Below, one piece after another: positions 46,767 to 56,016 of a stretch of 64,000 nucleotides of DNA (positions within the stretch are counted from its first letter, which is position 1; each line of letters starts with the position of its first letter). Made by a program: the position numbers and the translations under genes. The notes under the pieces were generated by a model. It was not told the DNA's origin. It did not search any database and saw only the letters and a program-made list of their open reading frames with translations. The stretch comes from Acetobacterium sp. KB-1 (GTDB lineage Bacteria; Bacillota; Clostridia; Eubacteriales; Eubacteriaceae), in NCBI RefSeq assembly GCF_003260995.1, contig NZ_CP030040.1:2272501-2336500 (forward strand), read 5' to 3'.

Positions 46767-47051
46767 ATGATTGAAACAAAGGATTCTGTCTCTTCAACCG
46801 ATTCGCAATGGACTGAAAAAGAAATTAAAGAAGAATTGCGTCGATTATTCCTGGGTGGAGATGACTGGAATAAGGAAGCTTGTATGGGATACTTTCTAAA
46901 AACCTGCCAACGCACAAATCTGGACATCAAAACGACTCAAACTCTGGCAATCGCCCTCTATCATTTATTTGATGAACTAACCGTAAGCGATGCAAAAAAA
47001 TTCTACTACAACGAATGTCACGCCATTTTATCCGGGCGTAATCATATTTAG
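46767..47051 (+). CDS. Small protein of unknown function (94 residues)
   Basis: I do not recognise this protein. The start at 46767 (MIETKDSVSSTDSQWTEKE) is supported by AAAGGAG nine bases upstream; a GTG further up has no such site. It is soluble, acidic in the first half, and has the short motifs EELRRLFLGGDDWNK and KTTQTLAIALYHLFDELT, which look helical. Two cysteines lie in the middle and one near the end. It has its own promoter and a terminator and stands alone between fprA and pilC, facing the opposite way to both. Confidence 0.7.
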   Translation: MIETKDSVSSTDSQWTEKEIKEELRRLFLGGDDWNKEACMGYFLKTCQRTNLDIKTTQTLAIALYHLFDELTVSDAKKFYYNECHAILSGRNHI

Positions 47052-47062
47052 TCTCAGTACAA

Positions 47063-47101
47063 TCAAGGACATTCTCAGACTTCTGAGAATGTCCTTTTCT
47101 T
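47063..47101. terminator. Terminator between the orphan gene and pilC
   Basis: AAGGACATTCTCAGA and TCTGAGAATGTCCTT form a long stem with TTTT on the plus side; it directly abuts the pilC stop and may serve both strands. Confidence 0.85.
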
Positions 47102-48328
47102 TTACATGCTGGAGTATACCGAATAGACATCAAACACCGGCAACATAATCGCCGCCAGAATAAACAGCACCAGCCCGCCAAAAATCAGCAGAATAAGCGG
47201 CTCCAACGCTGTATGCAGCAACTGAATTCTGGACTTAACCTCGTCTGCATAAATAAGATTCAACGTTGCCAGCACTTCCGGCATCGATCCGGATGCTTCG
47301 CCAATGGCGACCAACTGGCTAAAAAGGCCGGGAAACGCCTCACTTTCTGCCATTCCCTGACTCAGACTTTTGCCGCTTACTACTTTTTCCCGGAGCACCA
47401 TCAATTCTTTTTTGAGATACCGATTATTGGTAGCACCCTCCAAACGCTTTAATGCTGCCAGCAGGTCGATTCCACTTGCCAGAAACATTCCCAGGGTTGT
47501 GGCGATTCTCTCCAGACACCGTTTGTGACTCAGACTTCCAAAGAACGGAAGTCTTATTTTTAGCCAGTCCCGCCAATTTGCCACCGCGTCGATTTCTAAC
47601 AAAAGCATCGCTCCCGCTACAAATCCCGCCAGAATCAAAAGAACGATCGACCAACCGCCGCTTGATCCGTGACTCAGTCCCATCAAAAACCGGGTTGGTC
47701 CTGGCAGCTCCGCATTCATTACCGTAAACATGTCTGCAAAGGTCGGAAGTACCATCGTGATTAAAAAGACCAATACCAGTACAAACACAATGCTCAGGAT
47801 GATGGGATAGAAGAGGATCTGCTGAAGCTGCCGACGATTTTTTTCTTCACTTTCAAAATGCTCGGCCATTTTAAAAAGAACGGTATTGAGATTTCCACTC
47901 ATCTCTCCGGCTTCAACCATAAAAACAAACAAGGACGGAAATGACTTGGGATAAGCAATCATTGCTTGAGAAAGGCTCGCTCCGGATTGGATGCGGTTGC
48001 CAACCCCGGAAATATCTTGGGCAAATCCCTTATCTTTTGTCTCCTCACGAATAAGTTCCAAACATTTCAGAATTGGAATCCCCGCGTTTAACATGATGTA
48101 AAACTGTCTGCAGAAGCGGCTAAAAGAATCATCAGTTACCGAACGAATCCGAATATTAAATTCTTTATTTAGAAATCCTTCGGACTTCTTTTTTTCTTTG
48201 ATTTCCAGCACAATCAGATTTCTAGTCTGAAGGTGCAGGGCGACCTCCCGGAGAGTTTGCCCCGCAACCATTCCGGTGATGGTCTCTCCCCGCCGGTCTT
48301 TTGCTTTATAAATAAACTGTTTTTCCAT
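47102..48328 (-). CDS. pilC: Type II secretion/type IV pilus inner membrane protein PilC
   Basis: A 408-residue platform protein with two homologous T2SSF domains (about residues 70-190 and 272-395, each with a G-x-G-[SG]-LS pattern such as IQSGASLSQAM and VVSGKSLSQGM) and three membrane helices (about 170-195, 220-245, 375-400). It forms the membrane base on which PilB acts. It follows pilB by 9 bases. No pilin, prepilin peptidase or PilT gene lies beside it in this window. Confidence 0.93.
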   Translation of the reverse strand: MEKQFIYKAKDRRGETITGMVAGQTLREVALHLQTRNLIVLEIKEKKKSEGFLNKEFNIRIRSVTDDSFSRFCRQFYIMLNAGIPILKCLELIREETKDKGFAQDISGVGNRIQSGASLSQAMIAYPKSFPSLFVFMVEAGEMSGNLNTVLFKMAEHFESEEKNRRQLQQILFYPIILSIVFVLVLVFLITMVLPTFADMFTVMNAELPGPTRFLMGLSHGSSGGWSIVLLILAGFVAGAMLLLEIDAVANWRDWLKIRLPFFGSLSHKRCLERIATTLGMFLASGIDLLAALKRLEGATNNRYLKKELMVLREKVVSGKSLSQGMAESEAFPGLFSQLVAIGEASGSMPEVLATLNLIYADEVKSRIQLLHTALEPLILLIFGGLVLFILAAIMLPVFDVYSVYSSM

Positions 48329-48337
48329 TATTCCACC

Positions 48338-50002
48338 CTAACGATGCCATTCATTTTCAAAGGCTAAGATCTCCAAACCCTGAGAAATTGACGTTTCACC
48401 CTGTAAAAGATGACGTTTCAAGGACTCTTCAATGGGCTTAAACCCTTCTTCAATGGCGACTTTTCGAATGCCGTCATAATCCGCACCTTTACTGATGGCC
48501 TCCCGGATCTTTCTGCTAACTTTCATCACTTCCTGAACAGCAATTCGCCCCAGATACCCGGTTCCATGACAAAGGGAACAGCCCTCCGGATAGAAAAGCT
48601 CAATCTCCTGGTCCGCCATTCCCAGTAATCCTTTTTCGAACGCCGTTGCGAAGCTTTTCTTTTTACAATTAGGGCACAAACGTTTAATCAGCTTTTGAGA
48701 AATCACACCTCTTAATGCCGCTGACAACAGATATAAGGGAATCTTCATATCCATTAGGCGATTGATCGACGCAATGGCGTTGTTTGTATGAAGTGTTGAT
48801 AATACCAAATGCCCGGTAATTGCTGCCCTAGTCGCAATTTCGGCCGTATCTTCATCTCGGATTTCCCCGACCATAATCACATTGGGATCTTGTCTTAAAA
48901 TAGCTCTCAGCCCGTTGGCAAAGTTAAGCCCCGTTTTTTCGCTGACCTGAATCTGGTTGATATCTTCCATTTGGAACTCCACCGGATCTTCAATGGTGAT
49001 GATATTCTGCGTTCGGGAGTCCATGCCGTTGAGCAGGCTATACAAAGTTGTTGATTTTCCACTTCCCGTCGGTCCACAGATCAGAACCATCCCGTGGGGT
49101 GCTTTAATTATTTCTTTTAACACTTGTTTTTGTTGATTGGAAAAGCCCAGCTCATCAATTGATATTAAAAATTTTTTTTCATCCAGCAGGCGTAAGACGA
49201 TCTTCTCCCCATGAATGGTCGGAATAATCGATAAACGGACATCAATTTGGCGACCCTCATGATTGGTTGTGAACGCACCATCCTGAGGATGACGATGCTC
49301 GGCAATATCGCAGCCTGCCAGTATTTTCAGGCGGGTAATGACGCCTCTCCAAGTCTCTTTACTTAGCTGACCAATGGGTTTTAAGACGCCATCAATACGA
49401 AACCGCACTTGTACCTTCTGGGGAAAGACTTCTACATGAATATCACTGGCACCCCGGGAAACACCCTCATCAATCAGATCGTTCACGAGGGTGATTATAC
49501 TTGGTTCCAAGGTGAGTTCTTTCTGTTCTCGATGTTTTATTAACACCGCGCGATCCTGATTGACATACTCTTGATGATAGTATTTCTCAATTAACCCCAG
49601 GGTGCAACTTTTTTCGGCAACCAGTATTTTTAGTCGTTTTTCAGCAATCCGCTTGATCCTGCGGATTGTTTCTTCATGGGATGGATCCGCCATAACCACG
49701 GTCAATTGATCATCATTTTCCTGATTCAATGGAAAAACCAGATGTTTCTTGGCCTGCTCCTTCGAAAAAAAGCTCAAAGCCCGAAGATCTAAGGCATCTT
49801 TTAAGGGATCATAGCGTTCAAACCCCCACTCATTATGAAAAATCAGTACAATTTCCGCCTCTGTAATAATACGGTCTCTTACCAGTACATCTAGAATTGA
49901 GTTTTTTGACCGCTTTGCTTCATCAATTCGCTCAGCTATGTTTTGTCGGGTAATCATCTTGTTTTTGAGAAGCATTTCCAAAACCAACATATTTTCCTTC
50001 AT
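48338..50002 (-). CDS. pilB: Type IV pilus assembly ATPase PilB/GspE
   Basis: A 554-residue extension ATPase. An N-terminal GSPII_E_N-type domain (about 1-150) precedes the ATPase core: Walker A CGPTGSGKSTTLYSLL, Asp box, Walker B (DPNVIMVGEIRDEDTAEIA), His box (GHLVLSTLHTN), and a tetracysteine zinc site (CPNCKK ... CSLCHG). The start ATG at 50002 follows AGGAGG by four bases; a GTG one codon earlier is less likely. With pilC it can build a pilus or a type II-like secretion or DNA-uptake device if pilins are encoded elsewhere. Confidence 0.94.
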   Translation of the reverse strand: MKENMLVLEMLLKNKMITRQNIAERIDEAKRSKNSILDVLVRDRIITEAEIVLIFHNEWGFERYDPLKDALDLRALSFFSKEQAKKHLVFPLNQENDDQLTVVMADPSHEETIRRIKRIAEKRLKILVAEKSCTLGLIEKYYHQEYVNQDRAVLIKHREQKELTLEPSIITLVNDLIDEGVSRGASDIHVEVFPQKVQVRFRIDGVLKPIGQLSKETWRGVITRLKILAGCDIAEHRHPQDGAFTTNHEGRQIDVRLSIIPTIHGEKIVLRLLDEKKFLISIDELGFSNQQKQVLKEIIKAPHGMVLICGPTGSGKSTTLYSLLNGMDSRTQNIITIEDPVEFQMEDINQIQVSEKTGLNFANGLRAILRQDPNVIMVGEIRDEDTAEIATRAAITGHLVLSTLHTNNAIASINRLMDMKIPLYLLSAALRGVISQKLIKRLCPNCKKKSFATAFEKGLLGMADQEIELFYPEGCSLCHGTGYLGRIAVQEVMKVSRKIREAISKGADYDGIRKVAIEEGFKPIEESLKRHLLQGETSISQGLEILAFENEWHR

Positions 50003-50179
50003 CACGCCTCCTAATGACTAGAGCTTTTTCGTTTATCTAATAATTGCAGTATAAATGATTTAGAAATAAATATCCAGCACTACATAGATTTCCAAACGGA
50101 CTTTGTTAAAGAAGACTTTTATTGCCACAGCAACCTAACTTATCGAATCTGATTCAAGTCTTAAGGCCAAACACTGTTA

Positions 50180-50208
50180 TTGCAAATTACCGCCTGATTA
50201 TATATAAT
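50180..50208 (+). promoter_or_regulatory. Promoter of trkA-trkH
   Basis: TTGCAA (50180-50185) and TATAAT (50203-50208) with a 17-bp spacer; GGAG lies before the trkA start. The 250-bp gap holds no riboswitch I can recognise, and in particular no clear ydaO/c-di-AMP element. Confidence 0.78.
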
Positions 50209-50254
50209 AAGCGGAGTTACATCCATTTAAAACTATTAGATCAGGAGATATCCT

Positions 50255-51628
50255 ATGAACATCGTAATTGCCGGTGCTGGCAAGGTTGGTGAAGTTCTCT
50301 GTAGCGATCTTGCCAGAGAAAATCACAATATCATGCTCATTGAACTCAATGAAACACGCCTGGATCAATTTATCAACTCATATGACATTAGCGGTATTCA
50401 TGGTAATGGCGCTATGTTTGACATTCAGACAGAAGCCGGGGTCGATACCTGCGACGTATTTATCGCTGTCACCCGCAATGATGAAACGAACATTATTGCG
50501 GCGATTACGGCCCGCAAACTTGGCGCAAAATTTACCATCGCCCGGGTTCGTGATCCCGAATATTCAAAACAAATGACCTTTCTACGAGAAATCTTAGGTA
50601 TCACCTTAATTATTAATCCAGAACTGGAAGCCGCTCAAGAAATAACCCGTACGCTCCTTTTTCCTTCTGCATTGCATGTGGAAGCCTTTGAGCATGGACG
50701 GGTGAACATGATCGAGGTGGTTCTAAAAGAGGGCACTCCGCTGGTTGGTTTACCGCTCAAAGACCACAACGGCCGTTTCGGCGACGTGGTGATCTGTATT
50801 GTTATTCGGGATGATCATGTGATGATCCCCGACGGTGAAACAATCCTTCGAGCCGAGGATCACGTCATGGTTACAGGCAGTCCTGGCGACGTTCGGATTT
50901 TTAGCAAACACTGCCAACCCGACCTGGTTAAAATCAACTCCACTGTGATTATCGGCGGCGGTAAGCTGACCGACTATCTTTTATCCCGGCTCATAAAAAT
51001 GCGGATGATTATCAAGGTTATCGAAATTGATGCCGATAACGCTGACCGACTTGCGATTAAATATCCCCAAAGCGAAATTATTTTTGGTGATGGAACCAAA
51101 CAGGCCTTTCTAAATGAAGAACACTTTTCTGAATATGATTCGGTTATTGCCTTAACCGGGGTTGATGAGGAGAACATCCTGATTTCAATTTACGCCTCCC
51201 GCATGGGGGTAAAAAAAACAATTACCAAGGTAAATCGGACCGATTTGCTAAAGGTACTAGATAATGTTGGACTTCAATCGATTATCACGCCTCAACGACT
51301 TATCGCCAACCACATTATTCGTTTTATTCGCTCCATCGAAAATTCTCAGGGTTCTACCGTCAGTGCTTTTTATCGCTTGCTGGATGGTCGGGTTGAGGTT
51401 CTACAGTTTAAGGTCAAGGAATCCTGTTGTGAAATTGCTATTCCACTTGTTGAACTACAAACCAAACCAGGACTGCTGATTGCCTGTATTATTCGTGATG
51501 GAAAAATTATCTATCCTAAAGGCACGAGTCGGATTTTACCCCATGATGATGTTATTGTCGTCACCACCACGCATAAAAATTTCCAGGACATTGATGATAT
51601 TTTTGAAAAGAACCGAGGCCGCCAATGA
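50255..51628 (+). CDS. trkA: Trk potassium uptake regulator TrkA
   Basis: A 457-residue cytoplasmic protein with two RCK units, each a Rossmann NAD/ATP-binding domain followed by a TrkA-C domain. The first nucleotide motif is IVIAGAGKVGEVLC (residues 3-16) and the second, weaker, is TVIIGGGKLTDYLLSRL near residue 230. It gates the TrkH channel. Its stop overlaps the trkH start by 4 bases. Confidence 0.95.
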   Translation: MNIVIAGAGKVGEVLCSDLARENHNIMLIELNETRLDQFINSYDISGIHGNGAMFDIQTEAGVDTCDVFIAVTRNDETNIIAAITARKLGAKFTIARVRDPEYSKQMTFLREILGITLIINPELEAAQEITRTLLFPSALHVEAFEHGRVNMIEVVLKEGTPLVGLPLKDHNGRFGDVVICIVIRDDHVMIPDGETILRAEDHVMVTGSPGDVRIFSKHCQPDLVKINSTVIIGGGKLTDYLLSRLIKMRMIIKVIEIDADNADRLAIKYPQSEIIFGDGTKQAFLNEEHFSEYDSVIALTGVDEENILISIYASRMGVKKTITKVNRTDLLKVLDNVGLQSIITPQRLIANHIIRFIRSIENSQGSTVSAFYRLLDGRVEVLQFKVKESCCEIAIPLVELQTKPGLLIACIIRDGKIIYPKGTSRILPHDDVIVVTTTHKNFQDIDDIFEKNRGRQ

Positions 51629-53073
51629 ATGGGAAAATGGTCGGTTACGTTCTCAGTCGAATCTTGTTTATTAATGCCCTGCTGATGATTCCAGCGCTGC
51701 TTGTTGCGCTTATTTATAAAGAAGGCTGGCAAGGTTTATCCCCGTTTCTTCTTAGCATTGGGATCACTGGTGGTTGTGGGTTCCTGATCGGTTTTCGCAA
51801 ACCCTCAAATACTGACTTTTTTGCTCGAGAAGGGCTGGTGCTTGTTGCTTTATCCTGGATCGCACTATCGTTTTTTGGAAGTCTTCCCTTTTTACTAAGC
51901 GGTGCTATCCCCAATCCCATCGATGCGTTTTTTGAAACCGCCAGTGGTTTCTCAACCACTGGTGCTAGTATTTTAACCAATATTGAATCACTTTCTCATT
52001 CGCTTTTGTGGTGGCGGAGCTTTACCCACCTGATTGGTGGAATGGGCGTTCTTGTTCTGGCTTTGGCGGTTATGCCCAAAATCGAATCCGGTGATGTCTT
52101 TATTATGCGCGCCGAAGTTCCCGGCCCGACCTTTGGTAAGGTACGAACCAAGCTTCGGAGTTCTGCCCGAATTCTCTACGTTATTTATTTATCCATGACG
52201 GCTGTGTTGGTTTTATTACTAGCCTTGGGCGGGATGCCCCTCTTTGACAGTTTTATCCATGCTTTTGGCACCGCCGGCACCGGGGGATTTAGCAATAAGG
52301 CAGCCTCCATTGCCTATTACAATAGCACTTATATTGATTACGTGCTAGCCATCAGCATGATTCTCTTTGGCATCAATTTTAATTTGTATTATGCTCTATT
52401 TTTTATGCGAATGAAAAATATTCTAAAAAACGAAGAGCTCCGATGGTATCTGGGCTTTATCGCTTTTGCTGTGCTACTAATCTGCCTGAATGTCCGCCAT
52501 TTGTATTCGTCAATTGATCTTCTTGTCCGGGATGTCTTTTTTACGGTTGCCACGATTATTACGACCACTGGCTACGCCACCGCCAATTTTGATGTCTGGC
52601 CGGTTTTTTCCAAGGTTATTCTCCTCTTTTTGATGTTCGTTGGGGGCATGGCCGGCTCAACCGCTGGCGGCATCAAGGTCAGTCGAATTGCTATTTATAT
52701 TAAAACAACCATCCAAGAAATTCGTGTCAATGTCAGCCCTAACCGACGGCTACCGATCTTGTTTGAAGGCAAGTCTATAGGTCCGGTTCTCAGCCGACAG
52801 ACCAGTGTGTATTTGATTACTTACACGTTTATGTTTGTTATCTTTCTGATTATCACCTCCCTATCGGCACCCAATTTCACCACCGCTTTCACTGCCGTGG
52901 CTGCCACCTTTAACAATATTGGTCCCGGACTGGATGCTGTTGGGCCAGCGGGAAATTATGCTGGTTTTAATAATCTGACCAAATTTTCACTAAGTCTGGT
53001 GATGATTATGGGCCGATTAGAAATCTTCCCGATTCTGGTTCTGCTTAGTCCTAGAACCTGGCGACGAGGATAG
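51625..53073 (+). CDS. trkH: Trk potassium uptake channel TrkH
   Basis: A 482-residue membrane protein with about ten hydrophobic segments and the four pore loops of the Trk/Ktr/HKT family; TASGFSTTGAS, AFGTAGTGGFSNK, and TTTGYATANFD, with a final FNNIGPGLD, are the selectivity-filter glycine regions in order. It is overlapped with trkA by 4 bases (ATGA) and ended by a strong terminator. It imports K+ with the membrane potential. Confidence 0.95.
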   Translation: MNGKMVGYVLSRILFINALLMIPALLVALIYKEGWQGLSPFLLSIGITGGCGFLIGFRKPSNTDFFAREGLVLVALSWIALSFFGSLPFLLSGAIPNPIDAFFETASGFSTTGASILTNIESLSHSLLWWRSFTHLIGGMGVLVLALAVMPKIESGDVFIMRAEVPGPTFGKVRTKLRSSARILYVIYLSMTAVLVLLLALGGMPLFDSFIHAFGTAGTGGFSNKAASIAYYNSTYIDYVLAISMILFGINFNLYYALFFMRMKNILKNEELRWYLGFIAFAVLLICLNVRHLYSSIDLLVRDVFFTVATIITTTGYATANFDVWPVFSKVILLFLMFVGGMAGSTAGGIKVSRIAIYIKTTIQEIRVNVSPNRRLPILFEGKSIGPVLSRQTSVYLITYTFMFVIFLIITSLSAPNFTTAFTAVAATFNNIGPGLDAVGPAGNYAGFNNLTKFSLSLVMIMGRLEIFPILVLLSPRTWRRG

Positions 53074-53090
53074 CTACCAAATTTTAAGAC

Positions 53091-53126
53091 AAAAACCCCT
53101 GAAACCATGGTTTCAGGGGTTTTTGC
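53091..53126 (+). terminator. Terminator of trkA-trkH
   Basis: AAAAACCCCTGAAACC and GGTTTCAGGGGTTTTT form a long perfect stem, 18 bp past the trkH stop. Confidence 0.93.
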
Positions 53127-53236
53127 TGACTATTTTACATATCGAATTAAACTTCACTGATTCGAACGTCGAGTTCCCAAGCTCATCTTTCGTTTCTTCT
53201 CATCATTTTAAATTCTTACGCTGTATTTATCAACAA

Positions 53237-53620
53237 TCATTTTTGAGCCGGTGTTCCGTTCTCAAACAATCCATCATAGAGCAAATTACCAGCTTCATCG
53301 TAGTATTTTCCATCGCCATTCCAAACACTGCAACGATATTCACCTTCATATTTCACATTTCCGTTCTCATAGTGTTCTTTTCCGAAACCATCAAATTCCA
53401 TATATCCTTTTAAATTTCCTTTAACTCGAACCTCACCATTTTTATGGTAATATTTACCCTGTTCGGACAGCAAGCCATTAAAAAAATCACCTTCTGCGAT
53501 AACTTTTTTATCCTCGTACTTTTTACCTTTTATCCAACCGTCCTTTAGTCGAAAACCTTCAACATAGTCTCCATATGAACAACGTTCTCTGACCAACACT
53601 TTTTTATCTTTAATTTTCAT
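53237..53620 (-). CDS. MORN-repeat protein
   Basis: A 127-residue protein built from short MORN-like repeats (YHKNGEVRVKGNLKGYMEF, HYENGNVKYEGEYRCSVWNG, YYDEAGNLLYDGLF), like YwqK-type bacterial proteins. The start is uncertain: ATG at 53620 gives MKIKDKKVLV; other starts at 53632 (ATG) and 53650 (TTG) are in frame. The role is not known; in some bacteria such proteins are immunity or antitoxin-like partners, but no toxin gene is beside it. It is a single gene in the accessory-looking block. Confidence 0.75.
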   Translation of the reverse strand: MKIKDKKVLVRERCSYGDYVEGFRLKDGWIKGKKYEDKKVIAEGDFFNGLLSEQGKYYHKNGEVRVKGNLKGYMEFDGFGKEHYENGNVKYEGEYRCSVWNGDGKYYDEAGNLLYDGLFENGTPAQK

Positions 53621-53850
53621 GCTTATAAACATCCCTTTCGTTTCACTCAAGGTACAAAACTTACTGCAACATCTTATCTTAAACGTTATTCTTTGTTTTA
53701 TAATTAATCAATAACCGTTAACTACACCATCCGCAAATTTTGTTTGAGGCATATTATTAAGGGTAACTTTCAAATGATAGCAAATCTTATAACGACACGA
53801 TTTTATTAAAGTTGTATCAGCTATTTAAAAATAAACCAGGAGGTAAAACA

Positions 53851-54678
53851 ATGAGTATGATTACGATGAACGATGGTACGCAGATTTATTATAAGGACTG
53901 GGGTACCGGGCAACCGATAGTCTTTAGCCACGGTTGGCCACTTAATGCTGACAGTTGGGAATCTCAGATGCTGTTCCTGGCCTCAAAGGGCTATCGATGC
54001 ATCGCCCATGACCGACGTGGCCATGGACGATCAAGCCAACCCTGGGATGGCAACGAGATGGACACCTATGCCGATGACCTCTCAGAAATCATCGAAGCCC
54101 TTGACCTGAAGAGCATTGTTCTGATTGGCTTTTCCGCCGGCGGTGGTGAAGTCGCCCGCTATATCGGACGCCACGGCACAAAGCGGGTAGCCAAGGCTGC
54201 GTTAATTGCCGCCGTCCCCCCGCTGATGCTAAAAACAGATGCTAATCCCAGTGGTTTGCCGATTGAGGCTTTTGACGAGATTCGCCTTGGCTCCATTGCT
54301 GATCGTTCGCAGTTCTACAAAGATCTTGCCAGTGGCCCATTCTTCGGGGCTAATCGGACCGGTTCAAAGGTTTCTCAAGGCATGATTGACTCTTTCTGGC
54401 TTCAGGGGATGCAAGCCGGCAGCAAAAACACCTTCGACTGCATCAAGGCCTTCTCCGAAACTGATTTCACTGAAGACCTCAAAAAGTTTGATGTGCCAAC
54501 GCTAATCATTCACGGCGATGATGACCAGATTGTTCCCATCGGTGCGGCAGCGCTCGCCTCTTCAAAGATCATCAAGCACGCCAGCCTGAAGATCTACCCG
54601 GGTGCACCTCACGGTCTCGCTTATACACATAAGGATCAACTTAATACGGATCTTTTGGCGTTCGTTCAGAGCCGCTGA
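53851..54678 (+). CDS. Alpha/beta hydrolase (non-heme chloroperoxidase/arylesterase-like)
   Basis: A 275-residue soluble hydrolase. The start at 53851 ([18 protein letters not shown]) has AGGAGGT 8 bases upstream. Catalytic residues: Ser in GFSAGGGE, Asp in HGDDDQIVP, His in [10 protein letters not shown]. The pattern [17 protein letters not shown] and [13 protein letters not shown] is typical of cofactor-free haloperoxidase and arylesterase proteins (PcaD/ChpA type), which usually act as esterases. It converges with a minus-strand gene, overlapping its end by 13 bases. Natural substrate unknown. Confidence 0.9.
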   Translation: MSMITMNDGTQIYYKDWGTGQPIVFSHGWPLNADSWESQMLFLASKGYRCIAHDRRGHGRSSQPWDGNEMDTYADDLSEIIEALDLKSIVLIGFSAGGGEVARYIGRHGTKRVAKAALIAAVPPLMLKTDANPSGLPIEAFDEIRLGSIADRSQFYKDLASGPFFGANRTGSKVSQGMIDSFWLQGMQAGSKNTFDCIKAFSETDFTEDLKKFDVPTLIIHGDDDQIVPIGAAALASSKIIKHASLKIYPGAPHGLAYTHKDQLNTDLLAFVQSR

Positions 54679-55271
54679 TTTTTAAAATGGAGAAATGATA
54701 ATATGCAAACCGGAATAAAATAGGCACACCAGAATTCCAGCACCAGAATTCCAATGAGACCGCTGCCAGCCATATCCGAACTAAAAATTCCCATCATCGG
54801 AATAACCAGACAACTGATTGCAAAAAGACCGTGAACCAGTAGAAGAACCTTCAGCGCCTTATCTGCTTTTGACTCCGCTTTAAAAGACAGCGCAATAAAA
54901 AAGGTGGTTAAGGCCATAAATCCATATCCCAGTAAATTATAGCTAAAAAACAATCCGAATTTCTGGTAATCAAGTATCTGGGCTATAGGCAGGCTGAGAT
55001 TCGCCAGCCGCACCACCGTTAATTGGGCAAAATATACAATCATAATGAGGGTGCCATAGATGGCGGCAAAAACTAGCGCCGTATAACTGACAGCTTTTGA
55101 TTCTTTTTCTGAATCGGCAACAAATGCGCCAATCATCGGGATAAACCCCCAGGCGATAAACATACTGGCCAGATAACTAACCGAACTATTCCCCACGATC
55201 ATGGATACTGCAAAGACTACAACGGCCGCCAGCGTGACAAGAGACGCGTACATTCCTGTTTTGTTATTCAT
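54666..55271 (-). CDS. Six-helix membrane protein of unknown function
   Basis: A 201-residue protein with six hydrophobic segments and no obvious catalytic motif; I do not recognise the family. Its ATG lies 26 bases after the TetR stop with AGGGAGA upstream, so it is in one operon with that regulator, which probably represses both. By analogy with TetR partners it may transport or sense a small hydrophobic compound. Its end overlaps the convergent hydrolase gene by 13 bases. Confidence 0.78.
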   Translation of the reverse strand: MNNKTGMYASLVTLAAVVVFAVSMIVGNSSVSYLASMFIAWGFIPMIGAFVADSEKESKAVSYTALVFAAIYGTLIMIVYFAQLTVVRLANLSLPIAQILDYQKFGLFFSYNLLGYGFMALTTFFIALSFKAESKADKALKVLLLVHGLFAISCLVIPMMGIFSSDMAGSGLIGILVLEFWCAYFIPVCILSFLHFKNQRL

Positions 55272-55297
55272 CTTCTCCCTCTTCTTAGTTATTTCTG

Positions 55298-55891
55298 CTA
55301 ATCATCCTGGGGATGTTTTCGTACCATATCGACAATCCACTTCGCTTCCGGAACAGCAATCTGAGGATAGCTCACCAAAGCTTCGGCAACACCATGAATC
55401 GCTCCCCAGAAGGCCAATGATAGTGAAAGGGGATCGCCTGGTCGAATACTTCCCTGCGTTTGGCCTTTTTCTATTAGTTTTGCGGTCTCATAAACCGAGG
55501 TCGAAGCGGAAAGCGGTGCCTTCGATTCCTCTGGTATCCAATGGGAGGTCAGTGCCTGATTGGCCAGCATAAAAATTTTTGCCGCCTTGGTTGAGTCCCG
55601 GAACGCCTGAAGAATTACTGCTGTCATTTGTTCGAAAAATTCGATCGGGGAGATGGATTTCTCCATCAGCGTTTCTGTTAAATCCAATCCTTCCTCAGCG
55701 ATTTTCAACAATTCTTCCAAAATAGCTTGCTTGGTGGGAAAATAATGAAAGAGAAGTCCCACACTTACCTCCGACCGTTTGGCAATATCCCGGACAGTGG
55801 TACCGTGATAGCCCTTGTATACAAATAAATCCAGGCTGCTTAATAAAATCGCCTGTCTTCGTTTTTCCGTTTGTTCCGCCCGATTTCCCAT
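55298..55891 (-). CDS. TetR/AcrR family transcriptional regulator
   Basis: A 197-residue repressor with an N-terminal helix-turn-helix (YKGYHGTTVRDIAKRSEVS then VGLLFHYFPTKQAIL, about residues 24-62) and a helical ligand domain. It is read before the membrane-protein gene. Two identical 16-bp palindrome-like sites flank its promoter, so it very probably controls itself. It may also control the neighbour hydrolase, though no such site lies there. Confidence 0.9.
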   Translation of the reverse strand: MGNRAEQTEKRRQAILLSSLDLFVYKGYHGTTVRDIAKRSEVSVGLLFHYFPTKQAILEELLKIAEEGLDLTETLMEKSISPIEFFEQMTAVILQAFRDSTKAAKIFMLANQALTSHWIPEESKAPLSASTSVYETAKLIEKGQTQGSIRPGDPLSLSLAFWGAIHGVAEALVSYPQIAVPEAKWIVDMVRKHPQDD

Positions 55892-55913
55892 CCGTGATCA
55901 CCTCGTTATTTTA

Positions 55914-55984
55914 TTGATCATTTGCTCAACAAAATAATATATCAAGTCAAACCTCTTGTCAATAATTATTGATCATTTGCTCAA
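55914..55984 (-). promoter_or_regulatory. Promoter of the TetR operon with twin operators
   Basis: Two exact copies of TTGATCATTTGCTCAA (55914-55929 and 55969-55984), each an imperfect palindrome (TTGATCA/TGCTCAA), are 55 bp apart. Between them lie TTGACA (55962-55957) and TATTAT (55939-55934) with a 17-bp spacer. One operator is just upstream of the -35 and one just downstream of the -10, suited to strong self-repression. Confidence 0.82.
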
Positions 55985-56016
55985 TAATAAGTTCAGTATT
56001 TTTTATATTAATCCTT

